A stretch of 64,000 nucleotides of DNA from Brucella haematophila (GTDB taxonomy: Bacteria; Pseudomonadota; Alphaproteobacteria; Rhizobiales; Rhizobiaceae): positions 31,631-95,630 of the forward strand of contig NZ_VCPE01000007.1 of NCBI RefSeq assembly GCF_005938105.1. The letters are read 5' to 3'. Shown piece by piece: positions 12,054 through 20,173 of this stretch. Positions within the stretch are counted from its first letter, which is position 1. Each line of letters begins with the position of its first letter. The notes beneath the pieces were generated by a model. That model worked only from the letters and a program-made list of their open reading frames with translations, was not told where the DNA came from and did no database searches. The position numbers were made by a program, and so were the translations under genes.

Positions 12054-12710
12054 TTGCGCGTCTTACTTGTTGAAGATGACATTATATTAGGGCGTTCTCT
12101 CTCTCAGGCGCTTGAGAAACATGCTTATGGCGTCGATTGGGTTCAGGACGGCGAGGCGGCGGTCGAGGCGTTGACGACGCTCGAATACAGCATCGTGGTG
12201 CTCGATGTTAACTTGCCGAAACTGAGCGGCATCGATGTCCTGCGCAAAGTCCGGCAAACCGGCAACAGCATACCTATCCTGTTGCTGACGGCGCGCGATC
12301 TGCCACAGCAACGGGTCGAGGGTCTGGACGGCGGCGCCGATGACTATCTCACCAAACCATTTGATCTGGAAGAACTGCTCGCCCGTTTGCGTGCTGTGTT
12401 GCGGCGGCGTGATGGTCGGGCAGACAGTATCCTGAAAAGCGGCCCGATTGAAGTTGATCCGGCGGCAATGGTTGTGCGTGGAAGCGACGGCCCAATTCCT
12501 GTTACGGCGAAAGAGTTTCAGCTCTTGAAGCTGCTGATGGAGCGTGCAGGCAAGTATGTGACCAAGCGCGATATCGAATATGCGCTCTACAGCACGGAAA
12601 GCGCCATTGAAAGCAACACCACCGAGGTGATTATCTACAATCTGCGCAAGAAACTGGGTTCAGATTTTATAACCTCAATGCGCGGTGTCGGATATATGGT
12701 TGAAAGATGA
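12054..12710 (+). CDS. Two-component response regulator, OmpR/PhoB family (QseB/TctD-like)
   Basis: 218 residues. Receiver domain with acidic pair E7-D8-D9, phospho-acceptor D51 (VVLDVNLPKLSG), a conserved Thr (LLLTARD) and Lys (TKPFDLEELL), followed by a winged-helix output domain at about 125-215. The start is a TTG at 12054, chosen because GAAGG lies eight bases upstream and MRVLLVEDD is the natural domain start. It overlaps the kinase by ATGA. Nearby candidate targets are the HAD gene and the six-gene operon downstream. Confidence 0.93.
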   Translation: MRVLLVEDDIILGRSLSQALEKHAYGVDWVQDGEAAVEALTTLEYSIVVLDVNLPKLSGIDVLRKVRQTGNSIPILLLTARDLPQQRVEGLDGGADDYLTKPFDLEELLARLRAVLRRRDGRADSILKSGPIEVDPAAMVVRGSDGPIPVTAKEFQLLKLLMERAGKYVTKRDIEYALYSTESAIESNTTEVIIYNLRKKLGSDFITSMRGVGYMVER

Positions 12711-14107
12711 AACAGCCCACTTTGACGTGGAGCCTTTTCATCCGCGTTGCCCCGACAATTCTGATCGCATTGGTGATTATCGGTGTGTTCGCTTTCCAAA
12801 GCGCGCTGCGCGAAATCAATCATATCTATGATGCGCAGCTGATCAATGATGCCAATGTGCTGTGGAACCTGCTGCAAAAGCCTCTGCAAAAGCACAACTT
12901 CAACGAAGCGCGGCAGTTCAAGGATCTCGACTTTGCCATGGGCGATCAGTTGGCGCTGAACGAAGACGTTGACGACTACGCCGATGCGCACATGTTTCGC
13001 GTCTGGAAAAACGGAGGGATTGCGGTCTATTCCACAACTGCCTTTCGCCCGGAACAGCCCTTGTCAGGCGGCGGTTTGTCCGATGTTGTTTATGATGGTG
13101 AGCTTTGGCGAATTTACACGCTCCAGATACCGGGCGACCAGTTTGTCGTCGAGGTCGGTGAGAAAACAGCACTGCGCAATACACTGGTCTCCAACATTCT
13201 GCTTAATCTGGTTATTCCGCTGTTGATCCTCATTCCTTTGATCGGATTACTGATGTGGTTCGGTATCCGACGCGGCTTGCGGACGATTTATGGACTCATC
13301 AATCAGATACGCAGTCGTTCATCAGATGACCTTTCGTTCATTCCGACGGATGGATTGCCGCGCGATCTCACGCCGCTAGGGCGCTCCGTCAATCAATTGA
13401 TGAGCAAGCTGGATCGCTCGCTGACCGCCGAACGACGTTTTGCCGATCACGCCGCACACCAGTTGCGTACGCCCCATGCCGGTTTGAAACTGTTGCTCCA
13501 GATGCTGGAACAATCGGACAATGAGGATGAGCGGAAAGCCATCGTTGCCAGTCTCGTGCAAAGCAACGAGAAAGCTATGCGTCTGATCGAACAGCTTTTG
13601 CAGGCCGGACGGGTCAGCTACCAACAGGTCCAATATAGCCGTTTCAATCTCTATGATACGGCGGCCTCCGTCCTGGCCGAACTTGGTCCTGTCATCCGGC
13701 AGAAGCGTTTGGATATAACCCTGGATGGCGTGGAAGACGCATGGGTCGACACCGACGAGCCCTTATTGCGTTTGCTTATTGAGAACCTGATTGAAAACGC
13801 CATCAAATATACGCCGGAGGAGGGTGATATTCACGTTTCGCTCCATGAGGCGAATGAAACGGAATGGCGGCTGACGATCTGCGATAGCGGTCCCGGTATT
13901 CCATCGGAACAACGAGAAGCCGTGTTCCAGCGGTTTTATCGTGTTGGCTCGCCGCAAGAGGAAGGAACGGGATTGGGGCTTGCCATCGTCGCGGATATTG
14001 CGACGCGCCTCGCCGTGAATGTTTCGCTGGATGCGCCCGCAAATGGCACAGGTTTGTGCGCCGTACTGGTGGCTAGCAAAGCCGTAATCGCATTGTCACA
14101 TCGCTGA
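12707..14107 (+). CDS. Sensor histidine kinase (QseC/TctE-like)
   Basis: 466 residues with a membrane helix at about 10-32, a periplasmic sensor region of about 130 residues, a second helix near 162-184 and a HAMP-like linker. The phospho-acceptor is H251 in the somewhat unusual box AAHQLRTPHAG (most kinases read HELRTPL). N box NLIENAIKYTPE, G1 DSGPGIP and G2 GTGLGLAIV are intact, so it should be active. It senses an envelope signal and phosphorylates the adjacent OmpR-type regulator. Confidence 0.92.
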   Translation: MKQPTLTWSLFIRVAPTILIALVIIGVFAFQSALREINHIYDAQLINDANVLWNLLQKPLQKHNFNEARQFKDLDFAMGDQLALNEDVDDYADAHMFRVWKNGGIAVYSTTAFRPEQPLSGGGLSDVVYDGELWRIYTLQIPGDQFVVEVGEKTALRNTLVSNILLNLVIPLLILIPLIGLLMWFGIRRGLRTIYGLINQIRSRSSDDLSFIPTDGLPRDLTPLGRSVNQLMSKLDRSLTAERRFADHAAHQLRTPHAGLKLLLQMLEQSDNEDERKAIVASLVQSNEKAMRLIEQLLQAGRVSYQQVQYSRFNLYDTAASVLAELGPVIRQKRLDITLDGVEDAWVDTDEPLLRLLIENLIENAIKYTPEEGDIHVSLHEANETEWRLTICDSGPGIPSEQREAVFQRFYRVGSPQEEGTGLGLAIVADIATRLAVNVSLDAPANGTGLCAVLVASKAVIALSHR

Positions 14108-14233
14108 TATTTTTGCTTAAAAGACATATAATCCTTCAATAACAAGCCCAATTTCAGTTTCGCTTCATTTTCCCATCAGCATCGCCTCAGTTACGGCTGC
14201 TAGAAGCCCTGTCAATTAGCAGAGGCCGATAAG

Positions 14234-14914
14234 ATGCATATATATTGTGACTTTGACGGAACGATCTCTACGCATGATGCAACGGATTATGTTCTGTCTC
14301 GTCTTGCCGATCCAGTGTGGGAAGAAATCGAAGCGCAGTGGGCTGCGGGCGAGATCGACTCCGGCACCTGCATGCGCCAGCAGGTCGCCTTGATTGATGC
14401 GCGTCGCGACGAACTCGACAAGGTGCTCGATGAAATCGAGATTGACGCTGGCTTTGTCTCATTCATGACCTTCTGCCAGTCGGAAAGGCTGCCTGTCACC
14501 ATTGTCAGCGACGGTGTGGACTATTTTATCAGGCGCATACTCTCGCGATTTGATCTTGGCCCATTGCCAGTCATCGCCAATCGCTTGCTCATAACTGAAA
14601 ATGCCGGACGCGTGACTTACGCGCTCCTGTCTCCTTACGCCGACAGTGGATGTCGGGCTGCATCGGGCGTCTGCAAATGCAGAGTTCTCGATGTTGCCGT
14701 CCCTCGCGTCTATGTTGGCGATGGCCGGTCGGACTTCTGCGTGTCCGATCGGCCAGAACTTATCTTCGCCAAGCATGCCTTGGCGGATCATTGCCGCAAC
14801 CAGAATATCCCTTTCATAGCCTATGAGGGATTTCGGGATGTCACGCGAAGTCTGCGGGCCTTACTACCCGCGTTGCGGGAAGAGGGACTGCCGCAGCGCT
14901 TCGTAGCTGCCTGA
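14234..14914 (+). CDS. HAD-superfamily phosphatase, MtnX-like
   Basis: 226 residues starting directly with the HAD motif I, CDFDGTIS, with nucleophile D6 and acid/base D8. Motif II is IVSDG, and motif IV is VGDGRSDFC. MtnX-like proteins dephosphorylate small phospho-metabolites, including 2-hydroxy-3-keto-5-methylthiopentenyl-1-phosphate in methionine salvage; no other salvage gene is present, so a different substrate is likely. It stands 135 bases ahead of the aminotransferase-led operon on the same strand and probably works with it. RBS AGAGG precedes the ATG. Confidence 0.8.
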   Translation: MHIYCDFDGTISTHDATDYVLSRLADPVWEEIEAQWAAGEIDSGTCMRQQVALIDARRDELDKVLDEIEIDAGFVSFMTFCQSERLPVTIVSDGVDYFIRRILSRFDLGPLPVIANRLLITENAGRVTYALLSPYADSGCRAASGVCKCRVLDVAVPRVYVGDGRSDFCVSDRPELIFAKHALADHCRNQNIPFIAYEGFRDVTRSLRALLPALREEGLPQRFVAA

Positions 14915-14970
14915 ATAATCGTCAGTATCGTTAAGTTCCCAGACCTCTGAATACCTAACCTCTAACACGG

Positions 14971-15020
14971 CTGGGTACCCAGACGTCGCAAGCGGGCGCT
15001 GGAATTGCGCCTGTCGTAAA
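14971..15020 (+). promoter_or_regulatory. Candidate control region ahead of the aminotransferase operon
   Basis: The region holds a 12-bp perfect palindrome, CTGGGTACCCAG (14971-14982), and CTGTCGTAAA (15011-15020). The same CTGTCGTAAA occurs at 11988-11997 ahead of the response regulator gene, in both cases followed within a base by ATT. Shared 5' elements would fit control by the nearby two-component system, but this is only two copies and unproven. Confidence 0.3.
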
Positions 15021-15048
15021 GATTTAATCATTCCCAGAAAGCACATCC

Positions 15049-16473
15049 ATGAACAAGACTGTGACTTCCAATTCATCCCAACCCTATTCGGTTGTCGCCG
15101 AAACTGAAAGCGATCTGCGTCTGCTTGAAGAGCTTTATTGCTCGCATGGTGACACGGTCCATTACTCGGAAAATCCCGCGTTTTTCACCGGTTGCGAAGG
15201 GTCCTTTCTGTTCAACGAACAGGAGACGCCATTTCTCGATTTGCAGATGTGGTATTCGGCGGTCAATTTCGGCTATCGCAATCCGCGCTTGAATGCAGCG
15301 GCTCATCGCCAGCTGGATACGCTGCCGCAGGTCGCCTCACAGTATCTGCACCGCGAGAAGGTGGAACTCGCGGCCCTGATTGCGCAGGACGCGCAACGCA
15401 AGTTCGGCACAAAGGGCCGCGTTCATTTCAATGTCGGCGGATCGCAGGCTGTCGAGGATTCACTCAAGTTGGTGCGCAATTTCAGCAGTGGCAAGAGCCT
15501 GATGTTTGCCTTTGAAGGTGGCTATCATGGTCGTACGTTGGGTGCATCGTCGATTACATCGAGCTATCGTTATCGCCGCCGCTACGGCCATTTCTCCGAT
15601 CGTGCGCAGTTCATTGAATTTCCTTATCATTTCCGCGGCCCCAAGGGCATGAGCAAGGAAGAATACGGGCATTATTGCGTTCAGAAATTCGCGCGTTTGT
15701 TCGAAAGCGAATATAACGGCGTCTGGGATCCAAAGGCTGGAAAGTCTGAATTCGCTGCCTTCTATGTAGAGCCAATTCAAGGCACGGGCGGTTATGTTAT
15801 TCCGCCGATGAATTTCTTCAAAGAGCTCAAGAAGGTTCTCGATGAACACGGCATCTTGCTGGTGGTCGATGAGATTCAGATGGGGGTCTATCGCACCGGA
15901 AAGCTTTGGTCGATTGAGCATTTCGGCGTCAACCCGGATGTGTTGGTGTTCGGCAAGGCAATCACCAACGGCCTCAACCCGTTGTCGGGTGTCTGGGCGC
16001 GCGAAGACATGATCCATCCGGGCGTTTTCCCCCCAGGCTCAACCCATTCAACATTTGCCAGCAATCCTATGGGTACGTCTGTTGCTCTTGAGACACTGCG
16101 AATGCTGGAAGAAGAGAAAGACTACGGCGCGACCATAATGGAGAAGGGCGCTTACTTCCTCAATGGGTTGAAACAGTTGCAGGCCAAGCACAAGACCATT
16201 GGTGAAGTCGATGGTCTCGGCCTCGCGCTTCGGCTAGAGGTCTGCCAGGAAGACAGCTACACTCCGGATAAAGCTACGCTTGACTGGATGTGTGATGAAG
16301 GCATGAAGGGCGACCTTGCTGTCAATGGCAAGAACTATGGTTTGGTGCTCGATGTTGGTGGCTACCACAAGAATGTCATAACGCTGGCCCCCAATCTGCT
16401 TATTTCCCATGAGGAGATTGATCTGGCTCTGACGCTGCTCGATCAGCTCTTCATACGCGCAGCAAAGCGGTGA
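15049..16473 (+). CDS. Class III PLP-dependent aminotransferase
   Basis: 474 residues. The PLP lysine is K303 (LVFGKAITNG); the cofactor-binding Asp lies in LLVVDEIQMG, and other fold-type I landmarks are FEGGYHGRTLGASSIT and GSTHSTFASNP. It resembles the acetylornithine/diaminobutyrate/4-aminobutyrate aminotransferase superfamily, but the long N-terminal part (about residues 1-60) and the segment DWMCDEGMKGDLAVNGKNYG are not typical of any member I can name. First gene of a tightly packed operon of six; probably installs an amino group on the pathway product. Confidence 0.85.
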   Translation: MNKTVTSNSSQPYSVVAETESDLRLLEELYCSHGDTVHYSENPAFFTGCEGSFLFNEQETPFLDLQMWYSAVNFGYRNPRLNAAAHRQLDTLPQVASQYLHREKVELAALIAQDAQRKFGTKGRVHFNVGGSQAVEDSLKLVRNFSSGKSLMFAFEGGYHGRTLGASSITSSYRYRRRYGHFSDRAQFIEFPYHFRGPKGMSKEEYGHYCVQKFARLFESEYNGVWDPKAGKSEFAAFYVEPIQGTGGYVIPPMNFFKELKKVLDEHGILLVVDEIQMGVYRTGKLWSIEHFGVNPDVLVFGKAITNGLNPLSGVWAREDMIHPGVFPPGSTHSTFASNPMGTSVALETLRMLEEEKDYGATIMEKGAYFLNGLKQLQAKHKTIGEVDGLGLALRLEVCQEDSYTPDKATLDWMCDEGMKGDLAVNGKNYGLVLDVGGYHKNVITLAPNLLISHEEIDLALTLLDQLFIRAAKR

Positions 16474-16477
16474 GGTG

Positions 16478-17434
16478 ATGCAGCTCCATCTTCTTCATCT
16501 TGATGATGCGCTGGAGCTGCAGTCCGACTTCATGAGGACGTGCCGCGATGCCGGCGCGTCCGAAATCATGGCCAAGGCTGAAGGTGACTTGCTTCGCCTC
16601 TGGGCCCGCCCGGATGAATTGACCAAGTTGAAGAAACAGCTATCGGTTGCTTTTTCAAAGAGGGTTGGAGAGGCTTCCCTGTTCTTCATGGGCTCGGGGG
16701 ATTTTCATCACATCACATCCCTGTTGCTTGAACTCGCACTGGAACAATCGCATCAACCGATCACGCTGATCCATTTCGACAATCACCCTGATTGGGTCCA
16801 TTTCAAAAATGGTGTGCATTGCGGGTCCTGGATCAATCGCGCTGCGGCAAATCCCCTGGTGAAGAAGATTATTACCATCGGTGTGTGCAGTAGCGACCTG
16901 AACTTGCCGGAATGGAAAGGCGCCAATCTTTCACTTTTGCGGGACGAGCGGCTCGAACTTTATCCCTATGACCATGCACCCAGCCGTGTCTGGTACAGTT
17001 ACGGCGTTGGAGCGAGTCATTCTCACAGAAGGGGTTACATCAATTGGCGAACGATTGCCGATTGTGGAGAGGCGGATTTCTTATCGCGTCTGACCTCCCG
17101 TATCGGTACCGAAGCTGTTTATATCACCATAGACAAGGATGTTCTTGCCCGTGATGAGGCCATCACGAACTGGGATCAAGGGCGGATGCGGATGCCATTT
17201 TTAACGGAGGCGCTCCGCGCAATCAGTGGACGTCACCGGATCGTGGGAGCCGACGTGATCGGTGATTACTCCCGCCCTGTTTATCGAGGGACTTTTGCGC
17301 GGACGATGGCAAAACGCATCGAGATCTTGCTCGATCAGCCAGCAGGGCCGGCGGTCACGGAACGAACAATAGCGGTCAACAGTGCGGTCAATCATCAGCT
17401 TTTGCACATGCTGAGCGGGATGATGGTGCAATGA
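16478..17434 (+). CDS. Arginase/ureohydrolase-fold protein of unknown substrate
   Basis: 318 residues with the metal-binding pattern of the ureohydrolase family in divergent form: GSGDFHHI (H77/H78) for the GGDH block, HFDNHPD (D101, H103, D105) for DAHxD, and ITIDKDVLARDEAITNWDQG for the SxDxDxxDP block. The binuclear metal site therefore looks intact, while the usual substrate loop is different. Such enzymes hydrolyse guanidino, formimino or acylated polyamine bonds. The start is set at the ATG at 16478, four bases after the aminotransferase stop; a GTG one codon earlier is possible. Its stop overlaps the next start. Confidence 0.72.
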   Translation: MQLHLLHLDDALELQSDFMRTCRDAGASEIMAKAEGDLLRLWARPDELTKLKKQLSVAFSKRVGEASLFFMGSGDFHHITSLLLELALEQSHQPITLIHFDNHPDWVHFKNGVHCGSWINRAAANPLVKKIITIGVCSSDLNLPEWKGANLSLLRDERLELYPYDHAPSRVWYSYGVGASHSHRRGYINWRTIADCGEADFLSRLTSRIGTEAVYITIDKDVLARDEAITNWDQGRMRMPFLTEALRAISGRHRIVGADVIGDYSRPVYRGTFARTMAKRIEILLDQPAGPAVTERTIAVNSAVNHQLLHMLSGMMVQ

Positions 17435-17787
17435 CTGGAACGCTCTCTTTGTCGATGCTGGCACTGGTGATTTTCTGCATCCTTACGGAAGTGGGCCGGG
17501 AAGTCTGCTTCAAATTTGCGGCGGATCGCGCGCCGAATATGTGGCGCACTCTATTGCTGCCGGTCACGTGGCTGGGTGTCGTGCTCTGGGCGGTGGAACT
17601 GTTTTGCTGGATGCTGGTGCTTGAGCAGGTGCCGTTGTCCATAGCCTTTCCTTTGATGGCGTTGAGTTACGCTGCGATGGTTGCCGCCGGGGCCTTGTTC
17701 TTTTCCGAGAAGATCAATCAGCGTCACGCCTTCGGGGTCTCTCTGATCACAATTGGCGTCGTTTGCGTCGGCCTGACTGGGCTTTAA
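17431..17787 (+). CDS. SMR/EamA-like small membrane protein (first of two)
   Basis: 118 residues predicted to form four transmembrane helices (roughly 8-27, 38-59, 66-88, 95-116), the size and layout of small multidrug resistance or ArnE/ArnF-type half transporters. Landmarks are EVGREVCFKFAAD in helix 1, with the SMR glutamate near residue 20, and PLSIAFPLMALSYAAMVAAGALFFSE. It overlaps the arginase-fold gene by ATGA. A second protein of the same type ends the operon, so the two may act as a heterodimer. Confidence 0.78.
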   Translation: MTGTLSLSMLALVIFCILTEVGREVCFKFAADRAPNMWRTLLLPVTWLGVVLWAVELFCWMLVLEQVPLSIAFPLMALSYAAMVAAGALFFSEKINQRHAFGVSLITIGVVCVGLTGL

Positions 17788-17800
17788 GAAAGCAGAATTC

Positions 17801-18619
17801 ATGAACCTTTCCGATCCGTTTTCATTCTTTATGCCAGGCACAAACGGACAAGCTGTTCTGCTGGTTCATGGCATGACCGGCGCCCCGGCGGAGATGCGCC
17901 TGGTCGGGCGACTTCTCAATCGACGGGGCTTTACGGTCTACGCGCCTCTTCTCGCTGGACACGGAGAAAGCGAAGCGTCATTTCGCAAAAGCCATTGGCG
18001 CGACTGGCTTGATAGTGTCGATGAAGCGACAGAGAAGCTGAAGGCCTATGCGGACACGACCTATGCAGCTGGTATCTGCGTGGGGGGAAAGCTGGCGCTT
18101 TTGTCGGCGCATCGCAATCCCGGTTCCATAAAGGCCGTCGCACTTTATTCTCCATGCTTTCATTATGATGGCTGGGGCGTGCCTTTCTTTTATCCTTTCC
18201 TGTCCCGGCAGATCGGTTGGTTCGCGCATGTGCCATTTCTTGATCGGCTCAATTTTTCTGAAACACCAGCAATGGGCATCAAGGATGATCGGTTGCGGCG
18301 GCTTATGACCGGCATGTCGGCGGAGGGCGTGCTGGAACATTTCCCCGGAACCGGGATTATTGAAATGTACCGTTTGGGGCGGGCGTTTCGAAAGCAGCTG
18401 CCCGCCATTCGCACGCCAACGCTCATACTGCACGCGCGTGAAGACGATCTCAGCAATCCACGTCAGGCAGAATATATCGCCCGAAATCTGGGCGCACCCA
18501 ACAGCCTGCACTGGATTGAGGATAGCTATCACATGATTCATGTGGATCGGCAGCATCGTTCAGTCGCAGATTTCACGGCCAGCTATTTCGAGGGGCATAA
18601 TGCTTGCGAGCTTGTTTGA
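17801..18619 (+). CDS. Alpha/beta hydrolase with a cysteine at the nucleophile elbow
   Basis: 272 residues. An N-terminal LLVHGMTGAPAEM block supplies the oxyanion-hole HG, and a cap region follows. The nucleophile elbow reads G-I-C93-V-G-G in place of the common G-x-S-x-G; acid and base are probably the Asp in HAREDDLSNP and the His in DSYHMIHVD. A Cys nucleophile is known in dienelactone hydrolase and in some esterase/thioesterase families, where it slows or redirects chemistry. No signal peptide, so cytosolic. Follows the SMR gene by 13 bases and overlaps the next gene by 20. Confidence 0.8.
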   Translation: MNLSDPFSFFMPGTNGQAVLLVHGMTGAPAEMRLVGRLLNRRGFTVYAPLLAGHGESEASFRKSHWRDWLDSVDEATEKLKAYADTTYAAGICVGGKLALLSAHRNPGSIKAVALYSPCFHYDGWGVPFFYPFLSRQIGWFAHVPFLDRLNFSETPAMGIKDDRLRRLMTGMSAEGVLEHFPGTGIIEMYRLGRAFRKQLPAIRTPTLILHAREDDLSNPRQAEYIARNLGAPNSLHWIEDSYHMIHVDRQHRSVADFTASYFEGHNACELV

Positions 18620-19778
18620 CGGATTGCCTGCATGCACCCCGGTACTCATCGGCAAGACAGCACTTGCTGAAACGCGGGTTGTCGCCTCCATAACCCATAT
18701 CGGTCGGGAAGCGTGGAACGATTGTTTTCACAACGAAATCGAAAATTATGATTATCTGCTAGCGGTCGAACAAGCAGGGATTGAAGGTTTCCACTGGCGC
18801 TATGTGACGATTGTTCAAAATGAGCGTATCGTTGCTGCAATGCCAGCTTTTCTGACGGAGTATCAACTCGATACGACATTGGAAGAAGGGCGAGTACGCA
18901 GGCTGGTACGCGGTTTCCGGCAATATTGGTCGAGCTTTCTCACGTTGCGTCTCGCCTGTCTTGGCTCGCCCTGTACCGAGAATGGAACACCCGGATTTCA
19001 TATGTCCGTTGCGCCGGAGATGCAGCCGGTTTTGTTAAAACAACTCCTCGAAGGCTTCAACCGCATGGCGGACGCGGAGGGATGTTCTTTGCGCGGCATC
19101 AAGGATGTGCCTGAGACATTGCCAGCCGCCTTGTGCGATGTCTTTGCTGCCGGTGGCTATGCCGCCATGCCCGGTCTGGCAACTGCGTGGCTGGATATTG
19201 ACTTCGCTTCCATCGACGACTATCTCGCCCGGCTTTCACCGGCAACACGCAAAGATATGCGCCGCAAATTGCGCAGTCGTAACGCGGTGACTTTAGAATA
19301 TCATTCGGAAATCGCCGATTTCTTGCCCCGTTTCATGGAGCTTTATAATCACACGCGTGAACGAAGCGAATGGCAATTCGAAGCGCTCACCAGCGCCTAT
19401 TTCACAGGCATATTACGGCAGATGCGGGGGCGAGCTTTCTGTACAATCTACAAGGCGGACGATCAAATTCTTGCAGCAAACATATTCGTTTGCGATGAAC
19501 AGGTGCTGATTGATAAATTCTTCTGCATGGATGCGGAAGCTGGGCGCAAATACAATCTCTATTATCTGAGTTGGTTCAACAATCTCGAATACTGCCTCAA
19601 TCACGGTATGTGCCGCTATCAAAGCGGACAAGCTTATTATGAAAACAAGGTACGGCTCGGCAGTCGCCTGACGCGCAATACGATGTTTTTCCGCCATCGC
19701 AATCCCATCATTCAGGCTGCTTTGAAACTGGTTTCACCCATGTTCGCCGTTGATGAAACACCGGAGACGAAGTTGTGA
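18600..19778 (+). CDS. BioF2/FemAB-like GNAT-fold acyltransferase
   Basis: 392 residues from the ATG at 18600, preceded by GAGGGG; an upstream in-frame ATG at 18540 would lie deep in the hydrolase gene. The middle contains LSPATRKDMRRKLRSRNAV, the helix typical of the CelD/BioF2-like acetyltransferase and peptidoglycan-bridge FemAB class, and the C-terminal part has SWFNNLEYCLNHGM and YQSGQAYYENKVRLGSR, also family-like. Such proteins transfer acyl or aminoacyl groups to amines. It probably acylates the amino compound made by the upstream enzymes. Confidence 0.7.
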   Translation: MLASLFDGLPACTPVLIGKTALAETRVVASITHIGREAWNDCFHNEIENYDYLLAVEQAGIEGFHWRYVTIVQNERIVAAMPAFLTEYQLDTTLEEGRVRRLVRGFRQYWSSFLTLRLACLGSPCTENGTPGFHMSVAPEMQPVLLKQLLEGFNRMADAEGCSLRGIKDVPETLPAALCDVFAAGGYAAMPGLATAWLDIDFASIDDYLARLSPATRKDMRRKLRSRNAVTLEYHSEIADFLPRFMELYNHTRERSEWQFEALTSAYFTGILRQMRGRAFCTIYKADDQILAANIFVCDEQVLIDKFFCMDAEAGRKYNLYYLSWFNNLEYCLNHGMCRYQSGQAYYENKVRLGSRLTRNTMFFRHRNPIIQAALKLVSPMFAVDETPETKL

Positions 19779-20173
19779 AAAGTCACGTTTCCCTCTGGAT
19801 TGCCATTCCAGTCTTCAACACACTGGCGCAGATTTTTGTGAAGTTTGCGGCTGAACAGCTGGATCAGATCACAACGACAGGCCTCGGCTGGGCAATAGCA
19901 GCGGCGACCTCACCATGGATGCTGGCTGCCGTGGCGGTGGAGATTGCCTGCTTCTTCTTCTGGATGAAAGTGCTCGCCGATTTCGATCTCAGCAAGGCTT
20001 TTCCGATTTCGGCCATCAGCTATGTGGCGGTTCTGGCCGCCAGCTGGTTCTGGTTTCAGGAACCGACCAATCTTTTGCAGATAACTGGAAGCGTTCTCAT
20101 TCTGTCAGGTGTCTGGCTGGTATCCACCGCCGAACAGGTTGACGCAGAATTGTCAGAACCGGAGCTCAAATGA
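19775..20173 (+). CDS. SMR/EamA-like small membrane protein (second of two)
   Basis: 132 residues, GTG start overlapping the previous stop (GTGA). About four helices with TLAQIFVKFAAEQ in helix 1, and WMKVLADFDLSKAFPISAISYVAV near the middle, the latter like the EamA/ArnE loop. It has a short cytosolic acidic tail. Together with the protein encoded at 17431 it may form a two-subunit flippase or exporter, as ArnE/ArnF do for an aminoarabinose-lipid. Its last 21 bases overlap the 3' end of the convergent MipA gene. Confidence 0.78.
   Translation: MKSHVSLWIAIPVFNTLAQIFVKFAAEQLDQITTTGLGWAIAAATSPWMLAAVAVEIACFFFWMKVLADFDLSKAFPISAISYVAVLAASWFWFQEPTNLLQITGSVLILSGVWLVSTAEQVDAELSEPELK

Noticed and set aside
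14971-14982. Palindrome CTGGGTACCCAG as a terminator of the HAD gene
   Set aside because: No loop and no T tract; more like a protein-binding site or chance.
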